A DNA stretch of 64,000 nt, taken from NCBI GenBank assembly GCA_001632425.1, contig KV425628.1, forward strand, positions 62,001 through 126,000, written 5' to 3'. A program made the translations under genes and the position numbers. A model generated the notes under the pieces. That model was not told the origin of the DNA. It worked only from the letters and a program-made list of their open reading frames with translations, and did not search any database. Below, piece by piece: positions 35,813 to 46,297 of the stretch. The stretch comes from Neolentinus lepideus HHB14362 ss-1 (lineage: Eukaryota > Basidiomycota > Agaricomycetes > Gloeophyllales > Gloeophyllaceae). Each line of letters begins with the position of its first letter. Position 1 is the stretch's first letter.

Positions 35813-36464
35813 TGCTGGAGAGAGTTGAAGTTGTAAAGACTTGCTGATGATGGTCGTGGTTGAGTTGTGCTGGACGGAGAAGACGAGGTGGACTTTTATA
35901 CGGTGAGGAGGCGGATGGGTCGGGTGTCTTGGAGGCGCGTCACGCAGGCGCGATTACTGAGCGCATCTCCGCGCACACTCCGTACAGTGATCGACGAGAC
36001 TCCCGTTGTTCCGCAGACCGTTTTCTTGTCCAAGCATTTAATAAATATCTCTCTGCGTACATGTCCGTTTGCCCGCCAAATTCTTCAAATTCAATAAACA
36101 GTGGGTGGGAATTTTCCAGCTGCCACGTGTCCCCAACTATTTCTCGGACAAGCTTGTGTCCAGTCTCTATGCCATCCTTGCAGGCTCTGCTGCTTCACTT
36201 CCGCCTGCATGCTTCAGAATATATATGAAATGGGTCTCGAGTGCCTGTATGTCTAGAATGACTCGTCGACTACGAGGCCCGAGAGCAGAGCCATAAGTGC
36301 CATCACGAACGTGACGTCAAGGATTGTTCTGCGGCTGCGACGGCATAGTTGTCCCGTATAAAGGCACTCAGTAAAATACCGAGTCAGCTGGTGTCGTCCT
36401 GGCTCTATCCACCGTTCTAAGAGCTTCACCGCGCTTGCGACTTGTCAGACCTTGCATCAGACCC
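35813..36464. other. Divergent promoter region, Sec14-like and GST
   Basis: About 650 bp between divergent starts at 35812 (-) and 36465 (+). Open frames here are short and lack motifs. No gene is supported. Confidence 0.5.
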
Positions 36465-37445
36465 ATGTCTTCCAAACCTACCTACACACTGCACTACTGG
36501 CCCGGTATCCCAGGTCGCGGCGAGTATGTCCGACTCGCGTTCGAAGCCGCCGGGGAGCCCTACACGGACGACACGAACGTGAAGACCCTCACTTCACTAG
36601 TCATGTCCCCCAACGTCGTCGGGCACCCGACCCATTTCGCACCGCCCGTGCTCGAGTTCTCAGCTCCGTCCGCGAGCGCGAAGAGGGCGAAGAGGCAAGC
36701 AGGGCAGAGCGCGCAGGAGGGCGCAGCGCAGAGCGTGTTCATCAGCCAGACGCCGGCGATTCTCGCGTATCTGGGCCCGAAGCTCGGGTTGGTGGGTGAT
36801 GTAGAGGGTGAGGAGGACGCGGTCAGGGAGATAAGGAGAGCGCAAGTCAACCAGCTTGTATTGACGGCGCTGGACTTGTCGAATGAGGCGCACGATGTGG
36901 GTTATTATTTGCTGCACGAGTCTCGGGCTAGTATTCATATTGCTTAGGTTCACCATCCCGTCGCGTCAAGTCTGTACTGTGAGTACTTTCATTCCATCCA
37001 AGGACATACCTAATCCAGATCCGGGACAAGACGAGGACCAGAAGGACGAATCTAAGCGGCGCGCAGACGACTTCCGCAAAAACCGCATCCCAAAGTTCTT
37101 CCAACACTTCGAGCAGGTCCTCTCTTCCAACCCGGCTAAATCGCACAGACTCGTTGGAGCCACCACAACCACAGCCGACTTGGTGCTCTTCCACGTACGC
37201 TCCTGGGTAATACATCCAATTATGATCACTCACTTCAGCTTTTTCAGGTGCTGACTGGCATACAGCACGCGTTCCCTCGTCGCTGGGCGGCTCTCGAGAA
37301 GTCGGGTAAGTACTCTATGTTGTTCAAGATGAAGAGGTCTGTGTCGGAGGAGGAGCGGCTGAAAGCGTACCTCGCGAGCGATCGCAGGCAGGAGTTCGGG
37401 ATGGGGTTGTTTAGACATTACGAGGAATTGGATGGAGATGAGTAG
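36465..37445 (+). CDS. Glutathione S-transferase-like protein
   Basis: Exons 36465-36896, 36948-36978 (31 bp), 37031-37194 and 37248-37445 give 274 residues. The N-terminal thioredoxin-like domain starts MSSKPTYTLHYWPGIPGRGE, where the Tyr in 'LHYWPGIPGRGEYVRLAFE' takes the place of the catalytic Tyr in the 'YF..RGR.E..R' motif of sigma/pi-like GSTs; SQTPAILAYLGPKLGL is the glutathione-binding 'QSxAIxxYL' segment with Thr-Pro in place of Ser. The C-terminal helical domain includes GATTTTADLVLFHVLTG (the N-capping box) and ends LKAYLASDRRQEFGMGLFRH. An insert of about 20 residues rich in Ala/Lys/Gln separates the strand and helix of domain 1. Family knowledge: conjugation of glutathione to electrophiles, fitting detoxification in a wood-decay fungus. 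An upstream in-frame ATG would add 10 residues; 36465 matches the family start. Confidence 0.87.
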
Positions 37446-38251
37446 GTGGTGCAGAGTGAGACAACCGTGAACACTCTGTTTCTCAAGGTGTAAAAGACAA
37501 TCGTATAAAACAAAGCGGAGGAAAAGGCAGTCACACGACTCGTAGCGGTCGAAATTCGTAACTGAAGCGAGCATGCTATCGCCGATTGCGCGATATCTGT
37601 GGCCTATCGACAAATGCTCAGCCACAAACGCGTTGGAGCATGTTTTCATTTTTTAGAGTGAAGGAAAAATACCGGTGTGGATATGGTAGACGATGCTAAA
37701 TTATGTCGATCCGCAAGTTCAGGGAATTGTGCAGTATAGCAGTAGTAGGATGGAAATTTTGGATTGCCACAATCGCGTCAATATCACATGACACGGTTGC
37801 CGTTGTTGGCAACGACATTGCTGATTCGGAATGATGCATGATGTCTCCGCCCACATTTGACTATGTTTTCTGCGTTGCTGGAGTCGCAACTCGATTTCCC
37901 CTAGTTCTTGGCAAGCTAGCTTGGCCCTGCGGAAGAAGGTCAGGCGGCAGCTGCCATGATCAACCCTAGTGGCCGTATCATTTGTCAGCTTAATCCGAGA
38001 GCATCAGGAAAACGGCCGATCGTCTTAGGCGGTCTTACGGCGATTTTAAGAGCTTTAAGAGCCGGACTTGGCTTAACAGGTCTTATTCTCGTCTTAAAGT
38101 GGGTGCTAAGTGCCTAAAAGACACGTAAAAGATGACAATAAGAACCATTAAGATCGGTTAAGCCAAGTCCCAGCCATAAGACTGATTGCCATTTTCCTGA
38201 TGGACCATCCTGTCTCTGGAGCGTCGGGACCGACTGAGACTGTACAGCTGT
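37446..38251. other. Intergenic stretch with a short inverted-repeat element
   Basis: About 800 bp holding the GST 3' UTR, then a region rich in CTTAAG/TTAAG-like words and the 107-bp inverted-repeat element at 38064-38170. No gene is supported. Confidence 0.5.
38064..38170. repeat. 107-bp inverted-repeat (MITE-like) element
   Basis: GGACTTGGCTTAAC at 38064-38077 is matched by its perfect reverse complement GTTAAGCCAAGTCC at 38157-38170, and similarity continues imperfectly inward (AGGTCTTATT against CGATCTTAAT). The interior carries further CTTAAAG/CCTAAAAGAC words. No clean target duplication is visible. It could be a small MITE or a long hairpin, and it lies 81 bp before the epoxide hydrolase relic. 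Confidence 0.5.
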
Positions 38252-38800
38252 ATGGCTGATGCGCCCTTCAAAATCAACTTGTGTGACTCGGACTTGAACC
38301 TGCTTTTGCAGACACTGGACTTGGTATGCCTCCCAGACAAACTTGACTGTGCCCTCGCGGACATGAAGAAGCTGGTAGCGCGCTGGAAGGGGATATGCAG
38401 AGGCGCAGGCCTTTGCATATCTCCTTGTTAGCCTGCTCGCATGGATCTACGAGAGGCTCGTCCGGTGGACAGACGAATATTCGTGGACCGACGACGAAAG
38501 TGAGTGCTGTGGATGGGGTGTGGTGTTGCGAATGCCAGACGGTGTTGACTTGGGTGTCGAATTGTCGGAAAAAAGGCAGGAGATTTCAGTCTGCCCCAGT
38601 CCATACGTGATGTGCCGCTTGGTGTACCTTACTTCCCCAAAGACATGGGGTCCGTGCAAAAGTCGCAAGTCGTGATGCTAGAATGCTGCTTAGTCACTTG
38701 AACTCTTCGAACAAATGCTCCTCAGGTAGAGGGCAATGTTCGAGAAGGGCGGGTCGGCATTCGAGGTGGTGCCCGAGTTACAAGATATGCATCTCAGTAA
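38252..38800 (+). pseudogene. Epoxide hydrolase relic 1
   Basis: The first 50 codons from the ATG at 38252 (MADAPFKINLCDSDLNLLLQ and DMKKLVARWKG) align with the intact epoxide hydrolase at 9955, with about 9 residues missing in the middle. At about 38400 the sequence then jumps to material matching residues near 300 of the intact protein (LLAWIYERLVRWTDEYSWTD followed by DE), so the whole oxyanion and nucleophile region is lost. Fragments of the last exon survive near 38700-38790 (AMFEKGGSAFEVVP), preceded in the same frame by a stop codon. The splice donor after TDDE is also altered. This is a dead, internally deleted copy. Right-hand boundary is approximate. Confidence 0.85.
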
Positions 38801-39447
38801 CCCTGGAGCGAGATGTTGTGTCGAAGTGCACCTCCTTGTTCTAAAGCTAATCCATGTGGATCTGAGAGCATGAAGGCCAAAGGTCAATATAGTCACGCGC
38901 ACGTGTGGTGTGACGCGACGCATTTCATGTCTCTCGTCCTGCCATAATGATCCCACAGATGGACTCCCATAAGCAGTCGCTGCAACAAATATCGGCAGCT
39001 ACTGCAACTTCAGAAGTATAGTTGTCCTCAGTGGCCTTTGGCTGAATCTGCAGAAATTTACGAAGACGACATCGCAATGTCAACCGCGCGCCAGCCGCAC
39101 CGGGGGAGAACCTCTAGAATAGCTGCGATGTGCTGGTTGCTCGTTGGCGGCTGACCCGGCGATACGGTCTCCGGATGCATCCTTTTGCTGGCTGACATGC
39201 GCAGCAATGACAAGCAGTCATTGCCGCACTGTCAGCCAGGTCAGCCAGGTCAGCCACCGGTCTTTTGGTCAGGATAAAAAGGCCCTTGCATCCTCCCTTT
39301 CAGGTCGTGGACATCTCTCTCAGCTTCGAGTAACATCAAGGCAGTCTCCTGTATCTGTATCTACTCGCTAGACGGTCTCTCGCTCTCAGCTACACTCGAC
39401 ACACATCAATCACCACGACCATCACTACTGCTACGATTACCACAGAC
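38801..39447. other. Intergenic, promoter of the 39448 coiled-coil gene
   Basis: No gene is supported. CAGCCAGGT is repeated three times at about 39232-39257, and a TATA-like GATAAAAAGG follows at 39264, leading into a CT-rich leader. Confidence 0.5.
39264..39273 (+). promoter_or_regulatory. TATA-like box of the 39448 gene
   Basis: GATAAAAAGG lies 184 bp before the ATG, followed by a pyrimidine-rich leader with no upstream ATG close to the start. The similar TATAAAAGGC precedes the 51895 gene. Confidence 0.4.
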
Positions 39448-40299
39448 ATGCCCTCCATCAAGATCGCGTTCAAGTCTCTTCAAGCCAAACTGAAGCCAGC
39501 CAAGGCTACCGACAACAAAGATCCCAAGCCGTCCTTCATCACTCGTGTCTTCCGCAAGGAGTTGAAGACCTCTGTTCTCGACGCTGATCCTGTCCGCATC
39601 TCCAGGGAAGTCTGTCCAGATCTCACTGCATCACCCACTTCCACCGCCGCTTTCTCTCCATTATTAAACTCTTCTTCCTCTCCCACTGTCACCTCTTCTA
39701 CCCCTCCCTCTCCCACCCCGAATCCCAAATACAGGCGCCGTCTCACCTCGGAAGAAGTCAAGAAGATTGAGCGCTGGGCCAGGGAGCCGCCCAAGATCCG
39801 TATGCGTCCCGTGAAGCCTGCCCCTTCCCTGTTGAAATCCATCTTCCTCACTCCTCCTCCCCATCTCGCGCCCGTGCCCAAGGATTTCGAGAAGCGTGCC
39901 GAGCACCTCGCGAAGCTCCGGGAGAAGAAGCAGCAGTCTGCCCACGTCCAACATCTGATACGTATGAAGGCGCAGAAGCAACAACGTCGGGGGGAACTGC
40001 AGGTGAAGGGGATGATCGAGGCTATCGCAAGGGAGCTCTTCGAGGAGAGACTTCGGTTCGAGGAAGAGAGGCGGGCTATCATCGCGGAGAAGGACGAAGA
40101 GATCGAGAGGCGGGACGTAGAGATTGAGAAGAGAGACGCGGAGATTGAGGAGTTGAGCGACGTGGCTGGGAAGCTGGTTGAGGAGTATGGACGCATGGCT
40201 GAGCTTTGGAAGGAGGAGTCCCAGCGGAAGGACGAGCTGCTTCATGAGTACCGTCTCCAACTTGCTGCCAATGTGTTGGGCTACGGAGACCTTCAGTGA
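39448..40299 (+). CDS. Coiled-coil protein of unknown function
   Basis: A single-exon frame of 283 residues. The N-terminus MPSIKIAFKSLQAKLKPAKA is basic, followed by a PSFITRVFRKELKTS segment and a Ser/Thr/Pro-rich linker (TVTSSTPPSPTPNPKYRRRL). Residues about 150-275 form a highly charged helix (EERRAIIAEKDEEIERRDVE, then EIEKRDAEIEELSDVAGKLV) with heptad-like hydrophobic spacing, clearly a coiled coil. It ends LAANVLGYGDLQ. The strong CT-rich leader and TATA-like box suggest an expressed gene. No enzymatic or membrane motif is visible. Its layout resembles the genes at 8398 and 51895: basic start, an [FM]I[TR]R[VL]F[RT]K-like motif, Ser/Pro linker, long charged helix. I do not recognise a named family. 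Confidence 0.7.
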   Translation: MPSIKIAFKSLQAKLKPAKATDNKDPKPSFITRVFRKELKTSVLDADPVRISREVCPDLTASPTSTAAFSPLLNSSSSPTVTSSTPPSPTPNPKYRRRLTSEEVKKIERWAREPPKIRMRPVKPAPSLLKSIFLTPPPHLAPVPKDFEKRAEHLAKLREKKQQSAHVQHLIRMKAQKQQRRGELQVKGMIEAIARELFEERLRFEEERRAIIAEKDEEIERRDVEIEKRDAEIEELSDVAGKLVEEYGRMAELWKEESQRKDELLHEYRLQLAANVLGYGDLQ

Positions 40300-41080
40300 G
40301 GGAGGTGCGTAGAGAGGGTGGGGGATGGAGGTGGGGAACGGAGGTGGGGAGGGGGGACGAGTACGGGGGGTGGGTTGCGAGGGTGGGTTGCGGGGGAGAT
40401 CAGGAGACCAATTTGCTGCAAGAAAGAAGGAGGTCATGGCACGGGGGTCCTCCCTCAGTTTCTGACACGCGCATCGTCTTCGAGACGGTATATGCGCTGA
40501 TCGAAGGCAGACATCTAGAGCGTCATCTCGAGATCGACAGCGACCCAGGTTTCGCTCGAGGTGCGATTCGCTATCTGCTCTTGATGTCTTCGCAGTGTTT
40601 CTGATTTTGGTTTGACAGGATTTATGCCTTCACTAACGACACATTAGCATCATATTCATACACTCCGCACTCATGCTTCCTCGACACCGTCTCAACGCTG
40701 AGCATCGTCACACGACGTTCTCAGATATATCCTTAAGTGAAATGGCTTCATCATGGACATCGGTTTCTTTTCTCTTAGGTCTGCATTGCACGATATTGTT
40801 AAGGGTATTGGATTTTCTCTACGATTGTATGATTGTATGGACAGAATTTCTTTTCACAGGGAACAAGAGCTCGGTAGCGACGTATCGTTTCGGATCTATA
40901 TGGACATGTATTATCTTACTAGGGATTTGTGCTGTAGAGGATATTGTATTTATGAGAGTATACATCGAGAGTTCGTGTTATACACCAGTGTTAAGCTGAG
41001 GGCATCGTGATAACTTACATATGTCACATCTCCTCCATTCCAACAAACAATCACTATCATCCCCGGAATATTTCGTATCC
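40300..41080. other. Intergenic stretch with a G-rich tract
   Basis: About 780 bp between the 3' ends of the coiled-coil gene (+) and the dehydrogenase (-). The first 100 bp are strikingly G rich on the plus strand; the rest is A+T richer. No gene is supported. Confidence 0.5.
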
Positions 41081-42104
41081 TCATATCTGCACGCCCCTCA
41101 CCGTCTTTCCCACATCTCCATCTCTCTCCTCCAACACCTTCTTGCCCTTCTCCACAAACTCCCTTAATACCTCAACGTCCCCTCCATCTCCTTTCAACGA
41201 CTTCTCTATCCTCGCGAACGTGCTCGCAAGGCCCTTGTGTATATCGCTTTCTCCACTCTCGCCGACGAATGCAGAGATCTCCTCCATCTCACCGACCCAG
41301 CGGTAGGCTTTGGGGAGCATGTCTGGGATGGACCTAGTCGTGCGCTGGAGCAGTGCCGGCTGGGAGTAGGCCAACTCGGAGAGGAGGGCTTGGGAGGTGG
41401 CAGGGGAGGAGGCGTGTGCGGCTGGAAGGTCGAGATAACGATCATAGATGGGGAGCGAAAGGGAGTAGCAGACTTACCGAGGATCATCGTGGCAGTCAGG
41501 CCGGTAAGACCTTTCTGAATACCCTGTACAACCGTGAATATCAGTAACTTGTGACGGGGACGATACTCACTGCATAAGACATCTTCAGTGCGCTGGCATC
41601 ACCCACTCCACTTCCCTCGCCTACGAGCGGCTTGATCTTTATGCCATATTTGTTTAGCTGGACGAAGGAGTTCAATACTTCTTCACTATCTGCAGACGCA
41701 TAGAACGTCGGGTCGTAGCCGTCTCTCGGCGGCCCTCCGATGATGCCAGCATCCACAAACTTGACTCCAGTGCTCGCAAACATATCCCTAATCTTCTTCA
41801 CCGTGCCCGGATTGACCGCATTGCAATCCGCAAAGACAACTTCCCGTGTCTGCGCATAAACCTCCAAGAAACTCTTTGCGAAAGCATACGCGTCGCTCGG
41901 CGGAAGAATACTCAAGACCCAGTCCGCGTTCGTCGCGATATGCGAGAGCGAGACATCCTGCATGCCCGCGTCCTGGGCACGCTTGCGAGTGGCGGGTGAT
42001 CGACCTTCGAGAGTGGTGAAGACGGTGCAGCCAGCGGAGGTGAAGCGCTTGGCGACAGCAGCACCCATTGCGCCGGCGGCGACAATGGCGACACGGGGGG
42101 TCAT
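41081..42104 (-). CDS. 6-phosphogluconate dehydrogenase-like NAD(P)-binding protein
   Basis: Minus-strand exons 42104-41571, 41523-41478 and 41421-41081 give 306 residues. The N-terminus MTPRVAIVAAGAMGAAVAKR is a Rossmann NAD(P)-binding strand-loop-helix; the loop reads AAGAMG, where the first Gly of the usual GxGxxG is Ala. Then come TTLEGRSPATRKRAQDAG, the dinucleotide-domain strand DWVLSILPPSDA, and DCNAVNPGTVKKI, which stands in the position of the substrate-binding 'DxNxxSP' motif. The segment FVDAGIIGGPPRDGYDPTFY matches the 3-hydroxyisobutyrate dehydrogenase 'DAxVxGGP' region. The C-terminal half is all-helical (ASALKMSYAGIQKGLTGL; LPKAYRWVGEMEEISAF) and fits a DUF1932-type dimer domain. 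Reaction and substrate are not known; oxidation of a small hydroxy acid is the likely class. Confidence 0.85.
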
Positions 42105-42250
42105 GGCGGTCGTGGTGAGAGGACTAGTGTCGACATTCTTGCAATGGGACCGGATGCAAGAAGCTATTTGAGGTTATCACGCCTTCCTAGAATAGGCAGT
42201 ATCCTACTTTTAGACATGTCCGAACGCGTCCGAGTTTCTGCACTTCAACA

Positions 42251-44020
42251 ATGCACGCTCTACGACGACCTCTGCAGCTTGCGCGTTGTCAGTTACTACA
42301 CACTACGACGACGAGCGCATATGTAGGACGTACTTCTCGACACAGAGACCTGTGGGCGAAATCACTGCAGACGCATGGCAAGTAGCGGGTTAGGTCCACC
42401 TGAATCTCCCTGAATTACCTCTGGAACATAGCTACTCGATGTCAGCCCAACCCTCCGCTCGTTTTCGCATTTGATATTGTGCGTTTACTGTGTCTTTATT
42501 GCGATTTGTAAGAGTGCATTCCGCTGACCACCTGATGTCTGTAGGATGGCGTGTTACTTCGCGGCGAGACCGCACTGCCTGCGGCTAAACGCGCCTTGGC
42601 TAAATTAGAGGGCGACAACCCGATGAATCAGTGGGTTGAGGCTCAATGAATATTTGTTCGTCCATTCACTTCTCGGTGTGGAAGGAAAATCCCGTACATC
42701 CTTGTAAGCATTTCAAGTCATGTATCGTCAAGATCTTTAGCCCTACTCAGTCCGTTCTAGTAGATCACGAATGGAGGAGGGATTAGTGAGGATGAGCGGT
42801 GTAGAAAATTGACAGGCCAGTTTGGATTCGAGGTAAGCGCCCTTTCACATTCGTTCACGTCGTCAGCATCCCATACAGCAGGAAGATCAAACCAACTCAA
42901 TACATACAAGCGCATACTGTCCTCAAGTCCGTCGTCCACAAATACGCTAAGGAACCCGTTTTGGTTCTTGGTGGAAAACGGGACCAGGTGCGCAAGGTCG
43001 CTGAAGGGTGAGTGAGGCTTTATGACTATTCCTTTTGGAATGGAGGTTAACTGTAGCTAGGTACGGCTTTGAGAATGTCTACACGACGTTGGACGTGATG
43101 GCTTGGAACCCGAGGTAGGGCCCACCGCTTAAATTTCAAAATCTGCCATTGAGACCAGTTACTAAGTATATGGCCGTTCTACGAGCTATCGCCCGAAGAA
43201 CACACTTCAACCAAGGTACAATCCCTCTCACTCTTCCTCCTTTGCTTGTGATAACCTTCTGCAGAAAGTCAACTTCACCTCCATCCCCCTCCGTGCCGTC
43301 TTTGTTTTCCACGACCCGCGCAACTGGGCTTTGGACGTCCAAGTGCTCTGCGATGTCATCCAGTCCGGCGGAATCATTGGCGGCCCGTACCTTCCCGTTG
43401 AGCAGCAGCTTGAGTCCGGGATAGATGTGGTATTCTGTAATCCTGATTTGTTGTGGCGCTCCGACTTCGAAAGGCCGAGGCTTGGACAAGGGGCGTTTAG
43501 AGAGGCTTTTCTTGCCGTCTATCAGGTATGCGCTCTGCGGTACACCGAATGCTGGAAATTAGAACGAGAACATGTTACTTCCTTAGGCGTTGACGGGGAA
43601 AAGGTACCCGTGCATTCAGTACGGGAAGCCAACAAAGGCGACGTACAAATTTGCAGAGAAAGTATTGGTAGATCGGCTGGAGGAGATCTCTGGTGTCCGT
43701 CCGAGCGTCCATCCAGAAGTGTGAGCAGCCACCGTATATCTGTACTAACCCTAACTCACAGCACTGTCAGTTATATGGTCGGCGATAACCCAGAGTCCGG
43801 TATGCTCCTCTAGTTCCCATTGTCATATATACGCTCGTAACCAAAATTGCAAATAGACATCGCAGGTGCGAACGGCGCAGGCTGGTCGTCCGTCCTTGTG
43901 CGCACGGGCGTGTACAATCCCGAACAGGGTCCTCCGACGCACACGCCTACATATATTGCGGAGGATGTGGAGGAGGCGGTGGAGTGGGCTATTAAGAGGG
44001 AGGTGGAGAGGGGTAGGTAA
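42251..44020 (+). CDS. CECR5/HDHD5-like mitochondrial HAD hydrolase
   Basis: Twelve exons from 42251-42377 and 42432-42478 through 43265-43525 to 43857-44020 give 389 residues. The N-terminus MHALRRPLQLARCQLLHTTT is rich in Arg, Leu and Thr with no acidic residue, a probable mitochondrial presequence. HAD motif I is FAFDIDGVLLRGETALPAAK, with both Asp present; the cap-side motif ILITNGGGISEDER supplies motif II, and YMVGDNPESDIAGANGAGW is motif IV (GDN...D). The middle carries WPFYELSPEEHTSTK, FVFHDPRNWALDVQVLCDVI and RYPCIQYGKPTKATYKFAEK (motif III Lys). Domain order matches the CECR5/YKR070W subfamily, whose substrate is not established. Intron 1 (42378-42431) has a GC donor in the context G|GCAAGT. 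All splices keep the frame. Confidence 0.9.
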
Positions 44021-44169
44021 CGTCTGGTAGGAGGTGCGATAATAGAGACTACAGACTGGCTAGAGGTCGGTATAGAGTGGTTTCCTACGTGCTGTTCTTA
44101 CAAATCCGTGGACATATAAGCTATGCAGACCGCAGCGACACCTGAACTAGTATCAACCTAACTTCTTCT

Positions 44170-44450
44170 ATGTCTGAGCAACTATTCAAAATTGCCATTC
44201 TGAATACTGTGCTTGACCTTCTACGAGCTCGACGAAGCGACAGTGGTGTGCCTCTGATGGAAATGCGCCGTCTACTTGCGCCATAGCGAGACGAGTACAA
44301 CTAGGAAGCACAGCACGAGCAAGAACTAGACGAGCTCCCCCATTCCACAAGAGATATCGAGGTGGGAGGATTTGGTACGCTGAACGTCCATTATCTACAT
44401 CAGAGTACGCTTGAGGATGCAGTACCACTGCTCTTCTGCCATGGCTGTGA
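44170..44450 (+). pseudogene. Epoxide hydrolase relic 2
   Basis: From the ATG at 44170 the translation starts MSEQLFKIAILNTVLDLLRA, aligning with the N-terminus of the intact epoxide hydrolase at 9955. A deletion follows, then SGVPLMEMRRLLAP with a stop codon directly after it and another about five codons on. The frame then continues with LDELPHSTRDIEVGGFGTLN and the 'VPLLFCHGC' strand ahead of the oxyanion loop. Similarity ends there; the nucleophile, lid and catalytic His regions are absent. The tract from HSTRDIEVGGFGTLNVHYL is well preserved, so decay is fairly recent. It sits between the CECR5-like gene and the PRISE reductase. Confidence 0.88.
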
Positions 44451-44876
44451 GCGCACTAGTTCTGTGTGGTCATTGGGACGCGAACGTTGAAAGCCTGGCA
44501 CCCGACTGCATCCACTGGCATATTGCCCCCACTTCGAGGCTTCACAATCGCTCGTAACTGCAAGAGATCAGCATAATGGCCTTTCAAGGTGTCGTGAACG
44601 TCGTAGTGGACCTTGTGTTTAGGCTGTGAACCAGAAGACGCATGAGTGAATATTACGACAGCCAGGATAGACATCGCACCTGAGCTCTCTCGAATGTGCG
44701 CTGAACGAAGGCAAGGAGTAGGACTCGGGCAACGTGGTTGATAGGAAAGAAGAATCGCGGCTTGGTCAGTTGTCTCGAGCCACAACCATGACTAACCCAG
44801 CTAGAAGTATGAATAGTCCCTTCCGCCGTCTTCCCTATAATATAACCAGCAAATATCAAGCCCTTCCAAATCCCAA
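44451..44876. other. Intergenic, PRISE reductase promoter
   Basis: About 430 bp with no supported gene. A TATA-like CCTATAATATAACC lies at about 44834-44847, 30-40 bp before the reductase ATG. Confidence 0.5.
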
Positions 44877-46297
44877 ATGTCTAATAACCATGCCCTCGTC
44901 TTCGGTGCCAGCGGAATCTCAGGCATCTCCCTCCTTCGCCACCTGCTCCGGCACCCCTCCTTTGCCTGTGTAACTGGGCTTACTGCACGCCCCCTCACCC
45001 TCTCGGCCAAGGAGCAGGAGGTCTTCGAGATCGATGTAGCCTCGCCCAAGCTGCAGCTCGTCTCGGGAATGGACCTCAGCAAGCCTACCGAGCAAGTGAA
45101 GCAGTTCCTCCAAGCCAACGTCAAGGACATAAACACCGTCACCCACGTTTTCTGCGTCGCCTACAGAGAAGTCGCTTCGGATATCGCAGAACAAGTCCGA
45201 GTCAACATCGCGTTCGTCCGGCACGCCATCGAGGCGCTTGACGAGCTGTGCAGCGGCACCCTTAAGCTCGTGGTACTCCAGACAGGTGGCAAGTACTATG
45301 GCGTGGAATACCAGGACGAAGTGACGCTGCAGGCGCCGCTGAAGGAGGAGACCCCCCGTCAGCCCGAGCCGAGGGCTAGCAAGATATTCTACTATGGGCA
45401 GGTGGACGTGTTGGAGGAGCTCTCGCAGGGGAGGAACTGGACGTGGGTGGAGGTCAGGCCGGATGCAGTCATCGGTACTGTACCCAGAGGGAACTTCATG
45501 TAAGCATACTGTCCATCCCCCTCGCCAGCCATCGTTCCTTCGTCTATGCCACTTATACCTCTCTGCGCCCGTCAGGAACATCGCCGCCGGACTCGCCATC
45601 TACCTCTCCGTCAAAGCCGCCCTGCAGCCAGGTAGCACCGTCCCCTTCCCCGCCACGGACGTCTCCTACCAGACCACGCACACCGACACCGACCACGACA
45701 TCATGGCGCGCTTCGAGATCGACCTTGCGCTCAAAGTCACTTCCAATCCCCAGGTACGATCTGTCCGTCTGCCTCTTCCTTATCCTCTCCTCCGTTCTCA
45801 TAATACCTATCCCCCCTTCCATGATACACAATCCCTTCGCTTCATTAGCTTTCCAAGAAAGCCTACAACATCGCCAACGGCGACGTCGTCAGCTGGGCTA
45901 CAAAATGGCCTGGCATATGCGCCTACTTCGGGCTGCAAGGCGCATCCCCATCCACCTCCGGCCAAACCGAAGATATCGTCAAATACGTTGCCGACAACAA
46001 AGCCAAATACCTCGCTAAGGTATCGAACAAAGCCCCCAATGCCCAGACGACGCTAGACATCGCCGACAGCGCTTTGTTCTTTACCAGTATGGTTTGCGGG
46101 TGCGTGCTTCGTCGTGTAAGCTGTGTTTTGAGCTGATGGTGATGTTAATGGTGGGGGGATTTAGTTTTGGAAAGCAGAACAGGGAGTATGATTTGACGAA
46201 TGCGCAAAAGTTGGTTGGGTTCACGGAGACTGTTGATACCGTCAAGAGCTACACGGTCCAGTTCGACAGGATGAAGGCGCTTGGTCTGATTGCTTAA
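44877..46297 (+). CDS. PRISE-family short-chain dehydrogenase/reductase (iridoid synthase-like)
   Basis: Exons 44877-45499, 45576-45753, 45849 (or 45858)-46099 and 46165-46297 give about 394 residues. The N-terminus MSNNHALVFGASGISGISLL has the GASGIxG nucleotide-binding motif of atypical extended SDRs. Then come FEIDVASPKLQLVSGMDLSK, THVFCVAYREVASD, a region with LKLVVLQTGGKYYGVEY, and the catalytic-type block SKIFYYGQVDVLEELSQGRN, in which the Tyr belongs to the 'FYY.QED.L' signature of the PRISE (progesterone 5-beta-reductase/iridoid synthase-like) group. WTWVEVRPDAVIG follows. The C-terminus binds substrate (YNIANGDVVSWATKWPGICA). Family knowledge: members reduce C=C bonds of enones with NADPH; fungal relatives occur in secondary metabolism but also alone. 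The true substrate is unknown. The third exon's acceptor is ambiguous by 9 bp. Confidence 0.88.
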
